Assembly: GCF_963667735.1 (NCBI RefSeq)
Contig: NZ_OY763919.1
Span: 248,001 to 312,000, forward strand
Origin: an uncultured Methanoregula sp.
GTDB taxonomy: Archaea; Halobacteriota; Methanomicrobia; Methanomicrobiales; Methanospirillaceae
Direction: 5' to 3'
DNA length: 64,000 nucleotides
Shown here: piece by piece, positions 8,529-16,326 of the stretch
Position numbering within the stretch: position 1 is the stretch's first letter
How the letters are laid out: each line of letters opens with the position of its first letter
Position numbers and translations under genes: made by a program
The notes under the pieces: model-generated
Seen by the model: the letters and a program-made list of their open reading frames with translations, nothing else
What the model was told of the DNA's origin: nothing
Databases searched by the model: none

Positions 8529-9811
8529 ACGGATATACCTGTATCAATGCAGAAAACCTCCGTGCCGGTTATGGCACGGAAGAGATTGTAAAAGAGGTCA
8601 GCTGCTCGTTTGCAAAAGGATCCTTTACCGGTATCATCGGCCCGAACGGATCCGGGAAGACCACGCTCCTCAAAGCCTTCAGCCGCGTGATACCCTCGTG
8701 CGGTATCCTGGAACTGGACGGGAGGGCTGTCAGCGACTATTCTTTCGCGGAACTGGGCATGGCGCTCGGTTTTGTCCCGCAGGACGAGGGCCGGCCGTTC
8801 TCCTTTACGGTGATCCAAATTGTCCTGATGGCAAGGTACGCCCGGACCAGCAGATTTGCTTCCCTCACACCGGACGATTATACCCGATGCCACCGGGCCC
8901 TCGAAGAGACCGGGATTGCAAATCTGGCCGATCGTTCGATTCGGGCCCTGAGCGGCGGGGAATGGCAGCGGGTGCTCATTGCCCGCGCCCTTGCGCAGGA
9001 CACAGGAGTGCTCCTGCTCGACGAACCGACATCCCATCTCGACTTATCCCACCAGTCCGATGTCCTCTCCCTCATGCGCAGTCTTGCCGCAGCGGGCGCA
9101 ACCATCATCGGCGTATTCCATGACCTCAACATGGCAGCGCTCTACTGCGACCGGCTCATCATGATCAGGGATGGGCAGGTCGTTGCCGACGGCATCCCCT
9201 CAAAGGTGCTGACACCGGAAAAAATCCGGCAGGTCTACGGTGCGGAGGTTGTCGCCTCATTCCATCCGGCCACCGGCCGTACCTTCCTTATGCCCCTCGA
9301 TATCCAAAACCGGGACAAGGTACCGGACAAAAACCGGCACATCCTTGTTATCTCGGGAGGGGGAAGCGGTACCGGCCTTTTGCACTTCCTGTCCCAAAAA
9401 GGATACAGAGTCTCGGCCGGTACCCTTGCCACCACCGACACCGATTATGCCACGGCACAAGCGCTCGCGATCCCCTGCATCGCGGTTCTGCCCTTCTCGC
9501 AGATCCCGGCGCACTCGCTGGAGAAACTTAAAAGTCAGCTTGCCCGGGCAGACCATATCGTTCTCTCGTCGCACCCTGTCGGAACCGGAAACCTTCCCGT
9601 CCTTCTCGCGTTACGCGAAACAGATCCTGCCCGGCTCGTCATCCATCTTCCCGAAGGGCAGACGTTCTCTTCCTGCGATTTTGCCAAAGGTGCTGCCGCC
9701 GCAGTTCTTTTTGAACTTTGTTCAGCCGGGGCACAATGCACCGACAGTTACAACGGGATACTCAGTCTTATCGACAAGGGATCAGGAAAAGACGATCCCG
9801 GAACGGAGTGA
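8525..9811 (+). CDS. btuD: Corrinoid ABC transporter ATPase with a C-terminal extension domain
   Basis: This 428-residue protein has about 255 residues of standard ABC ATPase: Walker A GPNGSGKTT near residue 40, signature LSGGEWQRV near 140, Walker B VLLLDEPTSHLDL near 160, and a switch His in VFHDLNM. The usual family length is about 250-270. The extra 165 residues contain a Rossmann-like start (HILVISGGGSGTGLLHFLSQ) followed by alternating beta/alpha segments. The extension is in frame, without a start of its own, and keeps the same codon use. It may bind a nucleotide or corrinoid and regulate transport; its function is unknown. It overlaps the btuC stop by ATGA. Confidence 0.87.
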   Translation: MNGYTCINAENLRAGYGTEEIVKEVSCSFAKGSFTGIIGPNGSGKTTLLKAFSRVIPSCGILELDGRAVSDYSFAELGMALGFVPQDEGRPFSFTVIQIVLMARYARTSRFASLTPDDYTRCHRALEETGIANLADRSIRALSGGEWQRVLIARALAQDTGVLLLDEPTSHLDLSHQSDVLSLMRSLAAAGATIIGVFHDLNMAALYCDRLIMIRDGQVVADGIPSKVLTPEKIRQVYGAEVVASFHPATGRTFLMPLDIQNRDKVPDKNRHILVISGGGSGTGLLHFLSQKGYRVSAGTLATTDTDYATAQALAIPCIAVLPFSQIPAHSLEKLKSQLARADHIVLSSHPVGTGNLPVLLALRETDPARLVIHLPEGQTFSSCDFAKGAAAAVLFELCSAGAQCTDSYNGILSLIDKGSGKDDPGTE

Positions 9812-9815
9812 TTCC

Positions 9816-10568
9816 ATGACCAGTCAGCCATTATTCATCTCGACCTTCTGCTGTATCGACCATCCGCTCGAAGCAGCACTTGAAACCCTGGCATCGCGGA
9901 CATCCCATGTGGAGATCCTCTCGGACGGCCTGCACGATCTCCTTTCGTACAGCACGCCCTGCAGCGAGTACCCGTTCTCGTACAGCGTCCACGCACCGTG
10001 CAGCGAAGTCAATATCGCTGCAGTAAGCGAACGCATGCGGAGCGCTTCGATCGATGTGCTTGCCGAAGTCCTTGCCGCATCAGCCCGCATCGGCGCGGAA
10101 CACCTGGTTGTTCATCCGGGATTTTCACCGTACGAGCAGGTGAAGGACCGCTCCATTGCTTCCCTGCTCCGCTCGCTCGACGACCTGGTCCTGCTCCAGG
10201 AAGAACACGGGGTACGGATCTGCATTGAGAACATGGGAGCCTGGGAGTGCTGTCATTTCCGGACCCCGGCATTCCTGCCGGAACTTGTCTCACGGGGACT
10301 CGGGTGCACGCTCGACTGCGGCCATGCCCGGCTCAACGGAAACCTCGATGAATTCCTTTCAGACGGGAGATTCTGCCATGTCCACCTCCACGATAATGGC
10401 GGGACCGTTGACGACCATATCGCGTGCGGTGCCGGAACGATCGATTTTCCCGGGGTTATGAGACAACTCCCGCAGCAGGCAACCCTTGTCGTGGAGACGC
10501 GGGAACTCGGTGCAGCCGAAGAGAGCCTCCGGTACCTTTCACCGTTCAGGAATGGAGAGCGGAAATGA
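9816..10568 (+). CDS. TIM-barrel protein, xylose isomerase/AP endonuclease 2-like
   Basis: This 250-residue protein has the sugar-phosphate isomerase/AP endonuclease family 2 layout: a strand with HVEILSDG, SVHAPCSEVN, HLVVHPGF near residue 95, ICIENM near 137, TLDCGHARL near 167, and HVHLHDNGG near 188. Acidic and His residues at strand ends would bind a metal at the barrel mouth. It sits between btuD and btuF, overlapping btuF by ATGA, which is odd for this family and suggests a role in processing an incoming corrinoid or its nucleotide loop. A general sugar-phosphate isomerase is the alternative. The start ATG lies 4 bases after the btuD stop. Confidence 0.78.
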   Translation: MTSQPLFISTFCCIDHPLEAALETLASRTSHVEILSDGLHDLLSYSTPCSEYPFSYSVHAPCSEVNIAAVSERMRSASIDVLAEVLAASARIGAEHLVVHPGFSPYEQVKDRSIASLLRSLDDLVLLQEEHGVRICIENMGAWECCHFRTPAFLPELVSRGLGCTLDCGHARLNGNLDEFLSDGRFCHVHLHDNGGTVDDHIACGAGTIDFPGVMRQLPQQATLVVETRELGAAEESLRYLSPFRNGERK

Positions 10569-11608
10569 ATCCAGGACCTGTTCCCAAAAAGCCGATCCCG
10601 GCTGCGCTTTGCATCCTTTTGGTCATACTCGCCCTATGCATCCTGCCGGTATCCGCAGTAACCATAACCGACGATGCAGGGATGAATATTACCCTGAATG
10701 CAACACCTTTGCGGATCGTGTCGCTCTCCCCTTCGAATACCGAGATCCTTGCCGGGCTTGGCCTGACCGACAGGATCGCGGGGGTGACCGATGTCTGCGA
10801 TTATCCCCCGGAAGTGATGAACAAGACCCGGATTGGGAGCTACTCGGCCATCAGCATCGAGAAGGTAGCCGCAGCCAGGCCGGATCTCGTTGTTGCATCG
10901 GACCTCACGCCCAAAGAGACGGTGGGGCGGCTTAGGGATCTCGGCCTGACCGTTGCAGTCATTGCACCCCGGAATACCAGCCACATGATCAAGGATCTCC
11001 GCATGGTCGGCATGCTGACCGGTACGGAAAGCCGGGCCGATGAAATAGCTTCCCGCCTCTCGTCTCGCCTGGACGCAATCCGTCCCTGCACGTCAGAAGT
11101 AAAAATCCCCACCGTCGCCCACATTGTCTGGAACGACCCGCTTTACGTGAGCGGCAACGATACTCTCCAGAACGATGTAATCACCATGGGCGGGGGAAAA
11201 AATGTTTTTGCAGACCGGAACGGGTGGGGTACGGTCACTCTTGAAGAGCTTCTGATGAAAAACCCGGATATTATCCTCGTGAACGGTGGCGGGGGGATGG
11301 ATGCTTCAAAAAAGGATGTAATCCTCACAGCATTCATGACCAACCCGCAGTATGCATCCCTGTCAGCAGTAAAAAACAACCGGGTTTATGCGGTGAATGC
11401 CGATATCATCAGCCGCCCCGCTCCGAGAATCGTGGATGCAACAGAGACGGTATCACGGCTTCTCCATCCGGAATGTTTCACAAAAGTAACTGCATCATCC
11501 GATGTAACACAGGTTCCTACGGTTAAATCACCGGGGTTCTGTGCGGGAAGTACGGTTTTGCTCATCGCACTCGTCCTGTTCTTTTTGAGAGGTGGGAAAA
11601 CGCGATGA
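10565..11608 (+). CDS. btuF: Corrinoid/metal-chelate substrate-binding protein with C-terminal anchor
   Basis: This 347-residue protein has an N-terminal signal segment (ALCILLVILALCILPVSA) and the BtuF/FecB motif LRIVSLSPSNTEILAGLGL near residue 55. Two lobes are joined by a long helix, and the second-lobe signature (PQYASLSAVKNNRVYAV) lies near residue 265. There is no lipobox; instead, a C-terminal hydrophobic helix and positive tail (TVLLIALVLFFLRGGKTR) would anchor it, as in several archaeal binding proteins. It captures the chelate outside the membrane for the BtuCD proteins encoded upstream. The start overlaps the TIM-barrel gene by ATGA. Confidence 0.86.
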   Translation: MNPGPVPKKPIPAALCILLVILALCILPVSAVTITDDAGMNITLNATPLRIVSLSPSNTEILAGLGLTDRIAGVTDVCDYPPEVMNKTRIGSYSAISIEKVAAARPDLVVASDLTPKETVGRLRDLGLTVAVIAPRNTSHMIKDLRMVGMLTGTESRADEIASRLSSRLDAIRPCTSEVKIPTVAHIVWNDPLYVSGNDTLQNDVITMGGGKNVFADRNGWGTVTLEELLMKNPDIILVNGGGGMDASKKDVILTAFMTNPQYASLSAVKNNRVYAVNADIISRPAPRIVDATETVSRLLHPECFTKVTASSDVTQVPTVKSPGFCAGSTVLLIALVLFFLRGGKTR

Positions 11609-11730
11609 AACCGGCAAGCAGCTACCGTGACCGGAATACCGGCCCGGTCTTCTCATCAGGAGCCGGCCGGAAATGGGGGCGGACCGGAATCCCTGACGCC
11701 TGCTCGCAGGGGGAATTTTCATGCCGGTAA
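11605..11730 (+). CDS. Possible 41-residue bridging ORF between btuF and cbiA
   Basis: An ATG overlaps the btuF stop (ATGA) and opens a 41-codon frame rich in Gly, Arg and Ser, whose TAA at 11728-11730 lies inside the first codons of the next gene (ATG 11721). It fills an otherwise untranslated 112-base gap. No domain is visible. It may be only a translational bridge carrying ribosomes to cbiA, or it may be chance. Confidence 0.3.
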   Translation: MKPASSYRDRNTGPVFSSGAGRKWGRTGIPDACSQGEFSCR

Positions 11731-13058
11731 GCATTCCCCGGATCGTTATTGCGGGAACGCACAGCGGATGCGGCAAGACAACGGTGGCCAGCGGCCTGAT
11801 GGCAGCCCTTACAGAGAGGGGATTGAAAGTCCAGCCGTTCAAGACCGGCCCGGACTTCATCGATCCCACCCACCATTCTGCTATCTGCAAGAGGATCTCC
11901 CGAAACCTCGATCCATTCATGATGGGAGAGGCAGGCGTCCTGCGGACATTTGCCGCAGCAGCCAATGATGCAGATATTGCAGTCATCGAGGGAGCCATGG
12001 GACTCTTCGACGGGATTGATGGCACAGACTTCGCGAGCACCGCTCATGTGGCGCGAATCCTCAAAGCACCGGTTATTCTTGTAGTTGACGCATACGCGGC
12101 ATCCCGCAGTGTCCATGCGGTTGTCAGGGGTTTCCAGAAATTTGATCCCACGATCCGGGTTGAGGGGATTATCTTCAACCGGATAGCAACCATGAAGCAC
12201 CGCGAGATGATTGCAACCGGGGAATTCGTGCCCGCGCTCGGATGGATTCCGTACGAGAGGGGATCGGAAGTGGGCAGCCGTCACCTTGGCCTCGTCATGG
12301 CACACGAGTCCACCGGAATGAGTTCATATGGCAGCATTGTCGGTGAATCGTGCGATCTCGATGCAATCCTTGAGCTGGCACGGAGTACACCATTGCCGGC
12401 AAATCCCCGTAGCGTAAAAACCCCGGCTGCAGAGAAACGTGCGATCATCGCTGTCGCCCGCGATGAGGCGTTTTGTTTTTATTACCAGGACAATCTCGAA
12501 TGTCTTGTGAGGGCGGGATCAGAGATCCGGTTCTTCTCACCGATGCACGATTCCCTGCCGGAGGCAGATGCCATCTACATTGGCGGGGGATACCCGGAAC
12601 TGCATGCAGGAAGGCTCGAAGATTCGCATTGCCGGAATGAAATTCGTGATATGGCCGACAGGGGCATGCCGGTCTATGGAGAATGCGGAGGACTCATGTA
12701 CCTGTGCGGGTCGGTTATTGCCGATCGCGAGTATAGTATGGCCGGTGTTCTGCCTGCCCGCGTGGAGATGACAGATACGATCCAGGCTCTGGGCTACGTG
12801 AAAGGGAGGTATGACAGCCGGCACGGGCTCTGGCCGGGAACCATCCCGCTCCGGGGGCACGAGTTCCATTTCTCCCGCATTGCGTGCGATCCCGATGCAC
12901 GGTTTTCAATCCGGCTCGTGAGGGGAACCGGGATATTGGAAGGAAAAGACGGTCTTTTTGAACAGAATACGCTGGGAGCTTACACCCACGCGTACTTCAG
13001 CGATACATTCTGCCGGCATTTTGTTGCGGCTGCAGAAAAGTTCCGGGGGAACAGGTAG
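11721..13058 (+). CDS. cbiA: Cobyrinic acid a,c-diamide synthase (CbiA/CobB family)
   Basis: This 445-residue, full-length glutamine amidotransferase of the CbiA family amidates the a and c side chains of cobyrinate using ATP and glutamine. Its N-terminal P-loop domain has GTHSGCGKTT near residue 13, then TGPDFIDPTHH near 50 and a Walker-like IEGAMGLFDG near 92. The C-terminal class I glutamine amidotransferase domain has its nucleophile in YGECGGLMYL near residue 322 and a catalytic His in GHEFHF near 380. The closely related CfbB (Ni-sirohydrochlorin diamide synthase of F430 synthesis) cannot be excluded by eye. Location in a corrinoid uptake operon favours CbiA. Confidence 0.85.
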   Translation: MPVSIPRIVIAGTHSGCGKTTVASGLMAALTERGLKVQPFKTGPDFIDPTHHSAICKRISRNLDPFMMGEAGVLRTFAAAANDADIAVIEGAMGLFDGIDGTDFASTAHVARILKAPVILVVDAYAASRSVHAVVRGFQKFDPTIRVEGIIFNRIATMKHREMIATGEFVPALGWIPYERGSEVGSRHLGLVMAHESTGMSSYGSIVGESCDLDAILELARSTPLPANPRSVKTPAAEKRAIIAVARDEAFCFYYQDNLECLVRAGSEIRFFSPMHDSLPEADAIYIGGGYPELHAGRLEDSHCRNEIRDMADRGMPVYGECGGLMYLCGSVIADREYSMAGVLPARVEMTDTIQALGYVKGRYDSRHGLWPGTIPLRGHEFHFSRIACDPDARFSIRLVRGTGILEGKDGLFEQNTLGAYTHAYFSDTFCRHFVAAAEKFRGNR

Positions 13059-13157
13059 ATGAAGGCGGATAAAGATTATGCGGTTTTTTCCGGGAAGTAC
13101 CGCAATTGGCAGACATGGCGACAACCATTACGGAAATATGGGAGCTGTTTTGCATGA
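13059..13157 (+). CDS. Possible 32-residue bridging ORF between cbiA and cbiZ
   Basis: The ATG immediately follows the cbiA TAG with no gap, and the TGA at 13155-13157 overlaps the proposed cbiZ ATG (ATGA). The 32-residue product is basic and aromatic (SGKYRNWQTWRQPLRKYG). This is the second such bridge in the operon. It could be translated only for coupling, or be a frameshifted remnant of a longer cbiZ N-terminus. Confidence 0.35.
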   Translation: MKADKDYAVFSGKYRNWQTWRQPLRKYGSCFA

Positions 13158-14266
13158 AAACACCGGGTGATGAAGAGATTGATCCCCGGGACACCTCCCT
13201 TGTCATCCGCTTCCCCGGGCGCCGGAATGTTCTTGCAACCTCATGGCTTGGCGGGGGATACCGGGAAGATCTGCAGGCGGTCTTCAACCACCAGATCCCG
13301 CTTGCCGCCTGCGAAGCCTGCCATTCCGGAACGAGCGTGAAGGAGTATCTCGGGGGAGTTGCCCGGTCCCTTTCGCTGGATCCGGAAAAAGCCTGCGGCC
13401 TTGTCACCCGGGCAGAGATGAAGAACGCGGCAATCGTCACCGAATCATACCGCGAGCTGTTTGTGAGTGCCATCGTTACCGCAGGCATAGACAAGAACGG
13501 CGGGAGGGCCGGGGACCCGGCCTCGTATTATGAGAACGGCAGTTCCTTTGAACCGGTCGGGGGAACTATCAACACGATCCTCATCATCGGGGCCGATCTC
13601 CCGGACTATGCCATGGCCCGGGCGATCCTGACTGCCACCGAAGCGAAAACGGCAGCCCTCCAGCAGCTTGTGGCCCGGAGCATCTACTCGACCGGGATCG
13701 CAACCGGGTCCGGGACGGACATGATCGCGATTGTCTGCGATCCCGGTTCCGCTCTCCGTCTTTCGGATGCCGGCAAGCACGCAAAACTCGGGGAACTGAT
13801 CGGGAGAGCCGTTATCACAGCAACAACGGATGCGCTTGAGCGGGAGACCGGGCTTTGTGCAGAGTCCCAGAGGAATGTGCTGGTGCGGCTTTTGCGGTAT
13901 GGGATCACGGATGAGGTTATCTGGAACGCCGCAGTGTCCGGGGGTTATGTGGAGAACACTACGCCGGAAAAGCGGGAGCGGTTTTTGCAGTGCATACGAG
14001 CTCTTGCTCTGGACCCGGAGCGTGTGGCACGGGTTGCGGCAGCGCTCCATCTTCTCGACGAAGCGGGATGGGGGCTTATCCCCGGGACTGCGGCACGGAA
14101 CATTGTCATCCGCCTGCTGCAGGAAGAAGGGGACGAGATTTACGGAGCGGAAGACCGGGCCATGGATTGCGTCCCCGCCCTGCTGGCCCGGCTGGTTACA
14201 GGGAAGATCTCATCTGCCCCGGCTCTGAACGGGAAAGACCGGAGAGATGAAGAAGAGACCGGGTGA
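13154..14266 (+). CDS. cbiZ: Adenosylcobinamide amidohydrolase (CbiZ)
   Basis: CbiZ removes the aminopropanol side chain from adenosylcobinamide, giving adenosylcobyrate that re-enters synthesis. The 370-residue frame begins near LVIRFPGRRNVLATSWLGGG, the typical start of the CbiZ domain, and keeps GDPASYYENG-type and ATGSGTDM motifs (residue about 180). About 120 C-terminal helical residues look like an added domain. ATG 13154 has GGAG nine bases upstream and couples to the mini-ORF by ATGA; ATG 13115 or TTG 13106 would lengthen it by 13-16 residues. It follows BtuCDF and CbiA, so the operon imports and remodels corrinoids. Confidence 0.85.
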   Translation: MKTPGDEEIDPRDTSLVIRFPGRRNVLATSWLGGGYREDLQAVFNHQIPLAACEACHSGTSVKEYLGGVARSLSLDPEKACGLVTRAEMKNAAIVTESYRELFVSAIVTAGIDKNGGRAGDPASYYENGSSFEPVGGTINTILIIGADLPDYAMARAILTATEAKTAALQQLVARSIYSTGIATGSGTDMIAIVCDPGSALRLSDAGKHAKLGELIGRAVITATTDALERETGLCAESQRNVLVRLLRYGITDEVIWNAAVSGGYVENTTPEKRERFLQCIRALALDPERVARVAAALHLLDEAGWGLIPGTAARNIVIRLLQEEGDEIYGAEDRAMDCVPALLARLVTGKISSAPALNGKDRRDEEETG

Positions 14267-14268
14267 TC

Positions 14269-14634
14269 ATGCCAGTATTTCACGGGATCAGCCCGGAGCC
14301 GGCAACAAGGCTGGCTGCGGAGAAGTTCGAGAACGAGGTAATGATCCAAAAGAAGAACCGCTTCCTTGTTGCCAGGCTTTACCTCGACATGGAATTGACC
14401 CGCTGGGCGGTTGCCATTGCCTACAACCCGTCGCGGAACCGGGGACTGATGGGACACGAGCATTTGCTGGAAGTGCGGTACTCGTACGAGCCCCGCACGG
14501 GTCACCGGATCCTGATGTTCCGCTCGGATCCTCCGGAGATGACGCATCTTTCCTGCAACCGGTTCCTGGATCCGGATTCGTTTGCCCGGCATGTCCTGCA
14601 GCAGGAGCGGGAGATCGCAAACCGCGAGGCGTGA
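14269..14634 (+). CDS. Conserved 121-residue protein of unknown function, paralogue of 7028-7393
   Basis: It has the same length and the same motif order as the protein at 7028-7393 (PAT, EKFENEV, RWAVAIAYN, GHE, LEVRYS, MFRSD), with the C-terminal third most diverged. There is no signal or membrane segment. ATG 14269 aligns exactly with the paralogue's start; a GTG at 14263 overlapping the cbiZ stop is the alternative. As last gene of the corrinoid operon, with its twin just before the operon, it probably acts in the same process, perhaps as a corrinoid-binding or regulatory protein. That is inference from position only. Confidence 0.75.
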   Translation: MPVFHGISPEPATRLAAEKFENEVMIQKKNRFLVARLYLDMELTRWAVAIAYNPSRNRGLMGHEHLLEVRYSYEPRTGHRILMFRSDPPEMTHLSCNRFLDPDSFARHVLQQEREIANREA

Positions 14635-14696
14635 CGGGCAGCGGGGTGTTGGTACAGGGGGTATGACCCCCGGCTCTCGACCTGATCTTCCCTGAA

Positions 14697-14734
14697 GGAA
14701 AATACGCCCGTTACGGGCCCGGATCCCGGTTTTT
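14697..14734 (+). repeat. GC-rich intergenic repeat, copy 1, with T-tract
   Basis: GGAAAATACGCCCGT, then ACGGGCCCGG, and a TTTTT at 14730-14734. GCCCG/CGGGC can fold into a tight hairpin. It shares its core with copies at 19285-19302, 33226-33244 and 33261-33286, all just downstream of genes. A terminator or REP-like function is likely. Confidence 0.45.
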
Positions 14735-15092
14735 CGATCGGGGTCATTCCCGGAACTCCCCAAAAAATACCCCGTTCCGGTTCGCGTGGAGAATAAGCCC
14801 GCATTACACGTATTTTCCCGAAATGCGGCTGGAATGCACATCGTCTTTTGGCCCTTAACGGCCTTCCGGCAGGGGGTTTTCCGGGTATGGAGATTAGCCT
14901 GTTGGAAGAGAGAAACAGCAGCAGAACACGAATACGAGGATGGTTTTTTTAGGGGAGTTTTTAAAAAAGGAAACTGTTCGGGAGAGAAATCCAGTCCTGC
15001 CAGCGGGAAGCATGCACCCGGAAAAAGGCATTAATTTGAAATTTTTAGATACTTAATCAGTAGAAATTATAATATTTTACAATAATAACCAC

Positions 15093-15104
15093 ATATGATC
15101 ATAT
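15093..15104. promoter_or_regulatory. Palindrome ATATGATCATAT upstream of transporter operon
   Basis: A perfect 12-bp palindrome 37 bases before the transporter's ATG. Its halves (TATGA/TCATA) resemble the half-sites of the larger palindrome at 26586-26612 and the known enterobacterial NikR half-site GTATGA. It may be a metal-regulator operator; chance is possible in such AT-rich DNA. Confidence 0.3.
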
Positions 15105-15141
15105 TTTAATAACACTTGATTTTAATAAATTTTAGATTCGT

Positions 15142-16311
15142 ATGAAAAAAACCTTGCCGATTTTTATTGTCGTAACAACACTGGTCCTTGCATTCGTTGT
15201 ATGCACCGGTTGTACCGGATCAACAGTATCATCAATGAATAAACAGGCGAGTATGGCAGAGCCGTCAAACAATGCCACTACAACCATCACGGACGGGTAC
15301 GGCCGGACGGTCACCATACCGACGAGTCCCAACCGGATTGTCTGCTCCGGTTCCGGGTGCCTGAGATATATCTCCTACCTGGGGGCGCAGGACAAGATCG
15401 TTGGCGTTGACAGTATCGAAAAGACCCCGCAGGCAGTTGAAGGCCGGGCATATGCACTGGCAAATCCCCAGTTCTCCGCACTCCCCCTGATCGGGGAATA
15501 CCGTGGCAAGGATGATCCCGAGAAGATCATCGGTATCGGACCGCAGGTGGTCTTCAAGACCGCGTCGCTGACCGAACAGCCGGCAAGTGCCATCGCTGCT
15601 GCGGACACACTCCAGAATAAAACCGCAATTCCGGTTGTTGAGATGCCGTACGGGGATCTTGCAACCGGGGCCGGCAAGACCCAGTCATACGGGACACTCC
15701 GCATGATGGGTTCCATCACCGGCAGGAGCGCCCGGGCAGAAGAGTTGATCGCATATATCAATGCGACGACCGCCGACCTGAAAAAGCGCACCCAGGATAT
15801 CCCTGAATCCCAGCAGAAGACAGCATATGTCGGCGGTGTATCCTTCAACGGCCCGCACGGTATTATCTCAACCGAGCCGGCCTACCCGCCCTTTGCCATG
15901 GTGAATGTCAAGAACATTGCCGGACAGGCAGGAACCCAGCATGCGGACATCTCAAAAGAGGTCCTAGTTAGCGCAGATCCGGAATTCATTTTCATCGATG
16001 TCGGGACAATGCAGATCCCGGACGGCGGGGCCATCACGGAGCTCAGAACCAACCCGGCGTTCTCCAGCCTTTCGGCGGTGAAGAACAAGAAAGTGTACGG
16101 GATCCTGCCTTACAATTTCTATTCAACGAACTATGAGTCCGTTCTTGCGGATGCCTATTTCGTTGGAAAAACGGTATATCCCGATCGTTTCGCAGACATC
16201 GATCCCTCGCAGAAAGCCGACGAGATCTACACAATGTTCGTTGGAAAACCGGTCTTTGCGACCCTCAACGCAAACTACAATAGTACAGGATTCCAGCCGA
16301 TAAAGATCTGA
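15142..16311 (+). CDS. Metal-chelate ABC transporter substrate-binding lipoprotein (FecB/BtuF-like)
   Basis: This 389-residue protein has a basic start (MKKTLP), a hydrophobic segment and a lipobox-like VVCTGC at about residues 19-24, so it is probably a lipid-anchored external binding protein. The periplasmic-binding-protein-2 signature occurs near TITDGYGRTVTIPTSPNRIV and GAQDKIVGVDSIEK, with the second-lobe motif NPAFSSLSAVKNKKVYGI near residue 300. Permease and ATPase follow, with short spacing. Substrate is unknown: iron chelate, corrinoid or a nickel/cobalt or molybdenum/tungsten complex are all possible, and the FmdE neighbour hints at metal supply for methanogenic enzymes. It begins without an obvious ribosome site after an AT-rich promoter, perhaps leaderless. 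Confidence 0.87.
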   Translation: MKKTLPIFIVVTTLVLAFVVCTGCTGSTVSSMNKQASMAEPSNNATTTITDGYGRTVTIPTSPNRIVCSGSGCLRYISYLGAQDKIVGVDSIEKTPQAVEGRAYALANPQFSALPLIGEYRGKDDPEKIIGIGPQVVFKTASLTEQPASAIAAADTLQNKTAIPVVEMPYGDLATGAGKTQSYGTLRMMGSITGRSARAEELIAYINATTADLKKRTQDIPESQQKTAYVGGVSFNGPHGIISTEPAYPPFAMVNVKNIAGQAGTQHADISKEVLVSADPEFIFIDVGTMQIPDGGAITELRTNPAFSSLSAVKNKKVYGILPYNFYSTNYESVLADAYFVGKTVYPDRFADIDPSQKADEIYTMFVGKPVFATLNANYNSTGFQPIKI

Positions 16312-16326
16312 TAAGCCAGGAACACA

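Larger units (their letters stand above)
14635..15141. other. Intergenic region: hairpin, GC-rich repeat copy, AT-rich promoter
   Basis: No convincing gene is seen. A GGGGGT/ACCCCC hairpin lies at 14657-14671, a copy of the intergenic repeat at 14697-14722 followed by TTTTT, and the last 110 bases are very AT-rich, containing the palindrome ATATGATCATAT (15093-15104) before the transporter gene. Confidence 0.6.

Noticed and set aside
11721..13058. Calling this gene cfbB (F430 synthesis) rather than cbiA
   Set aside because: The two are too similar to separate by eye; the corrinoid operon context favours cbiA. A phylogeny of the family would decide.
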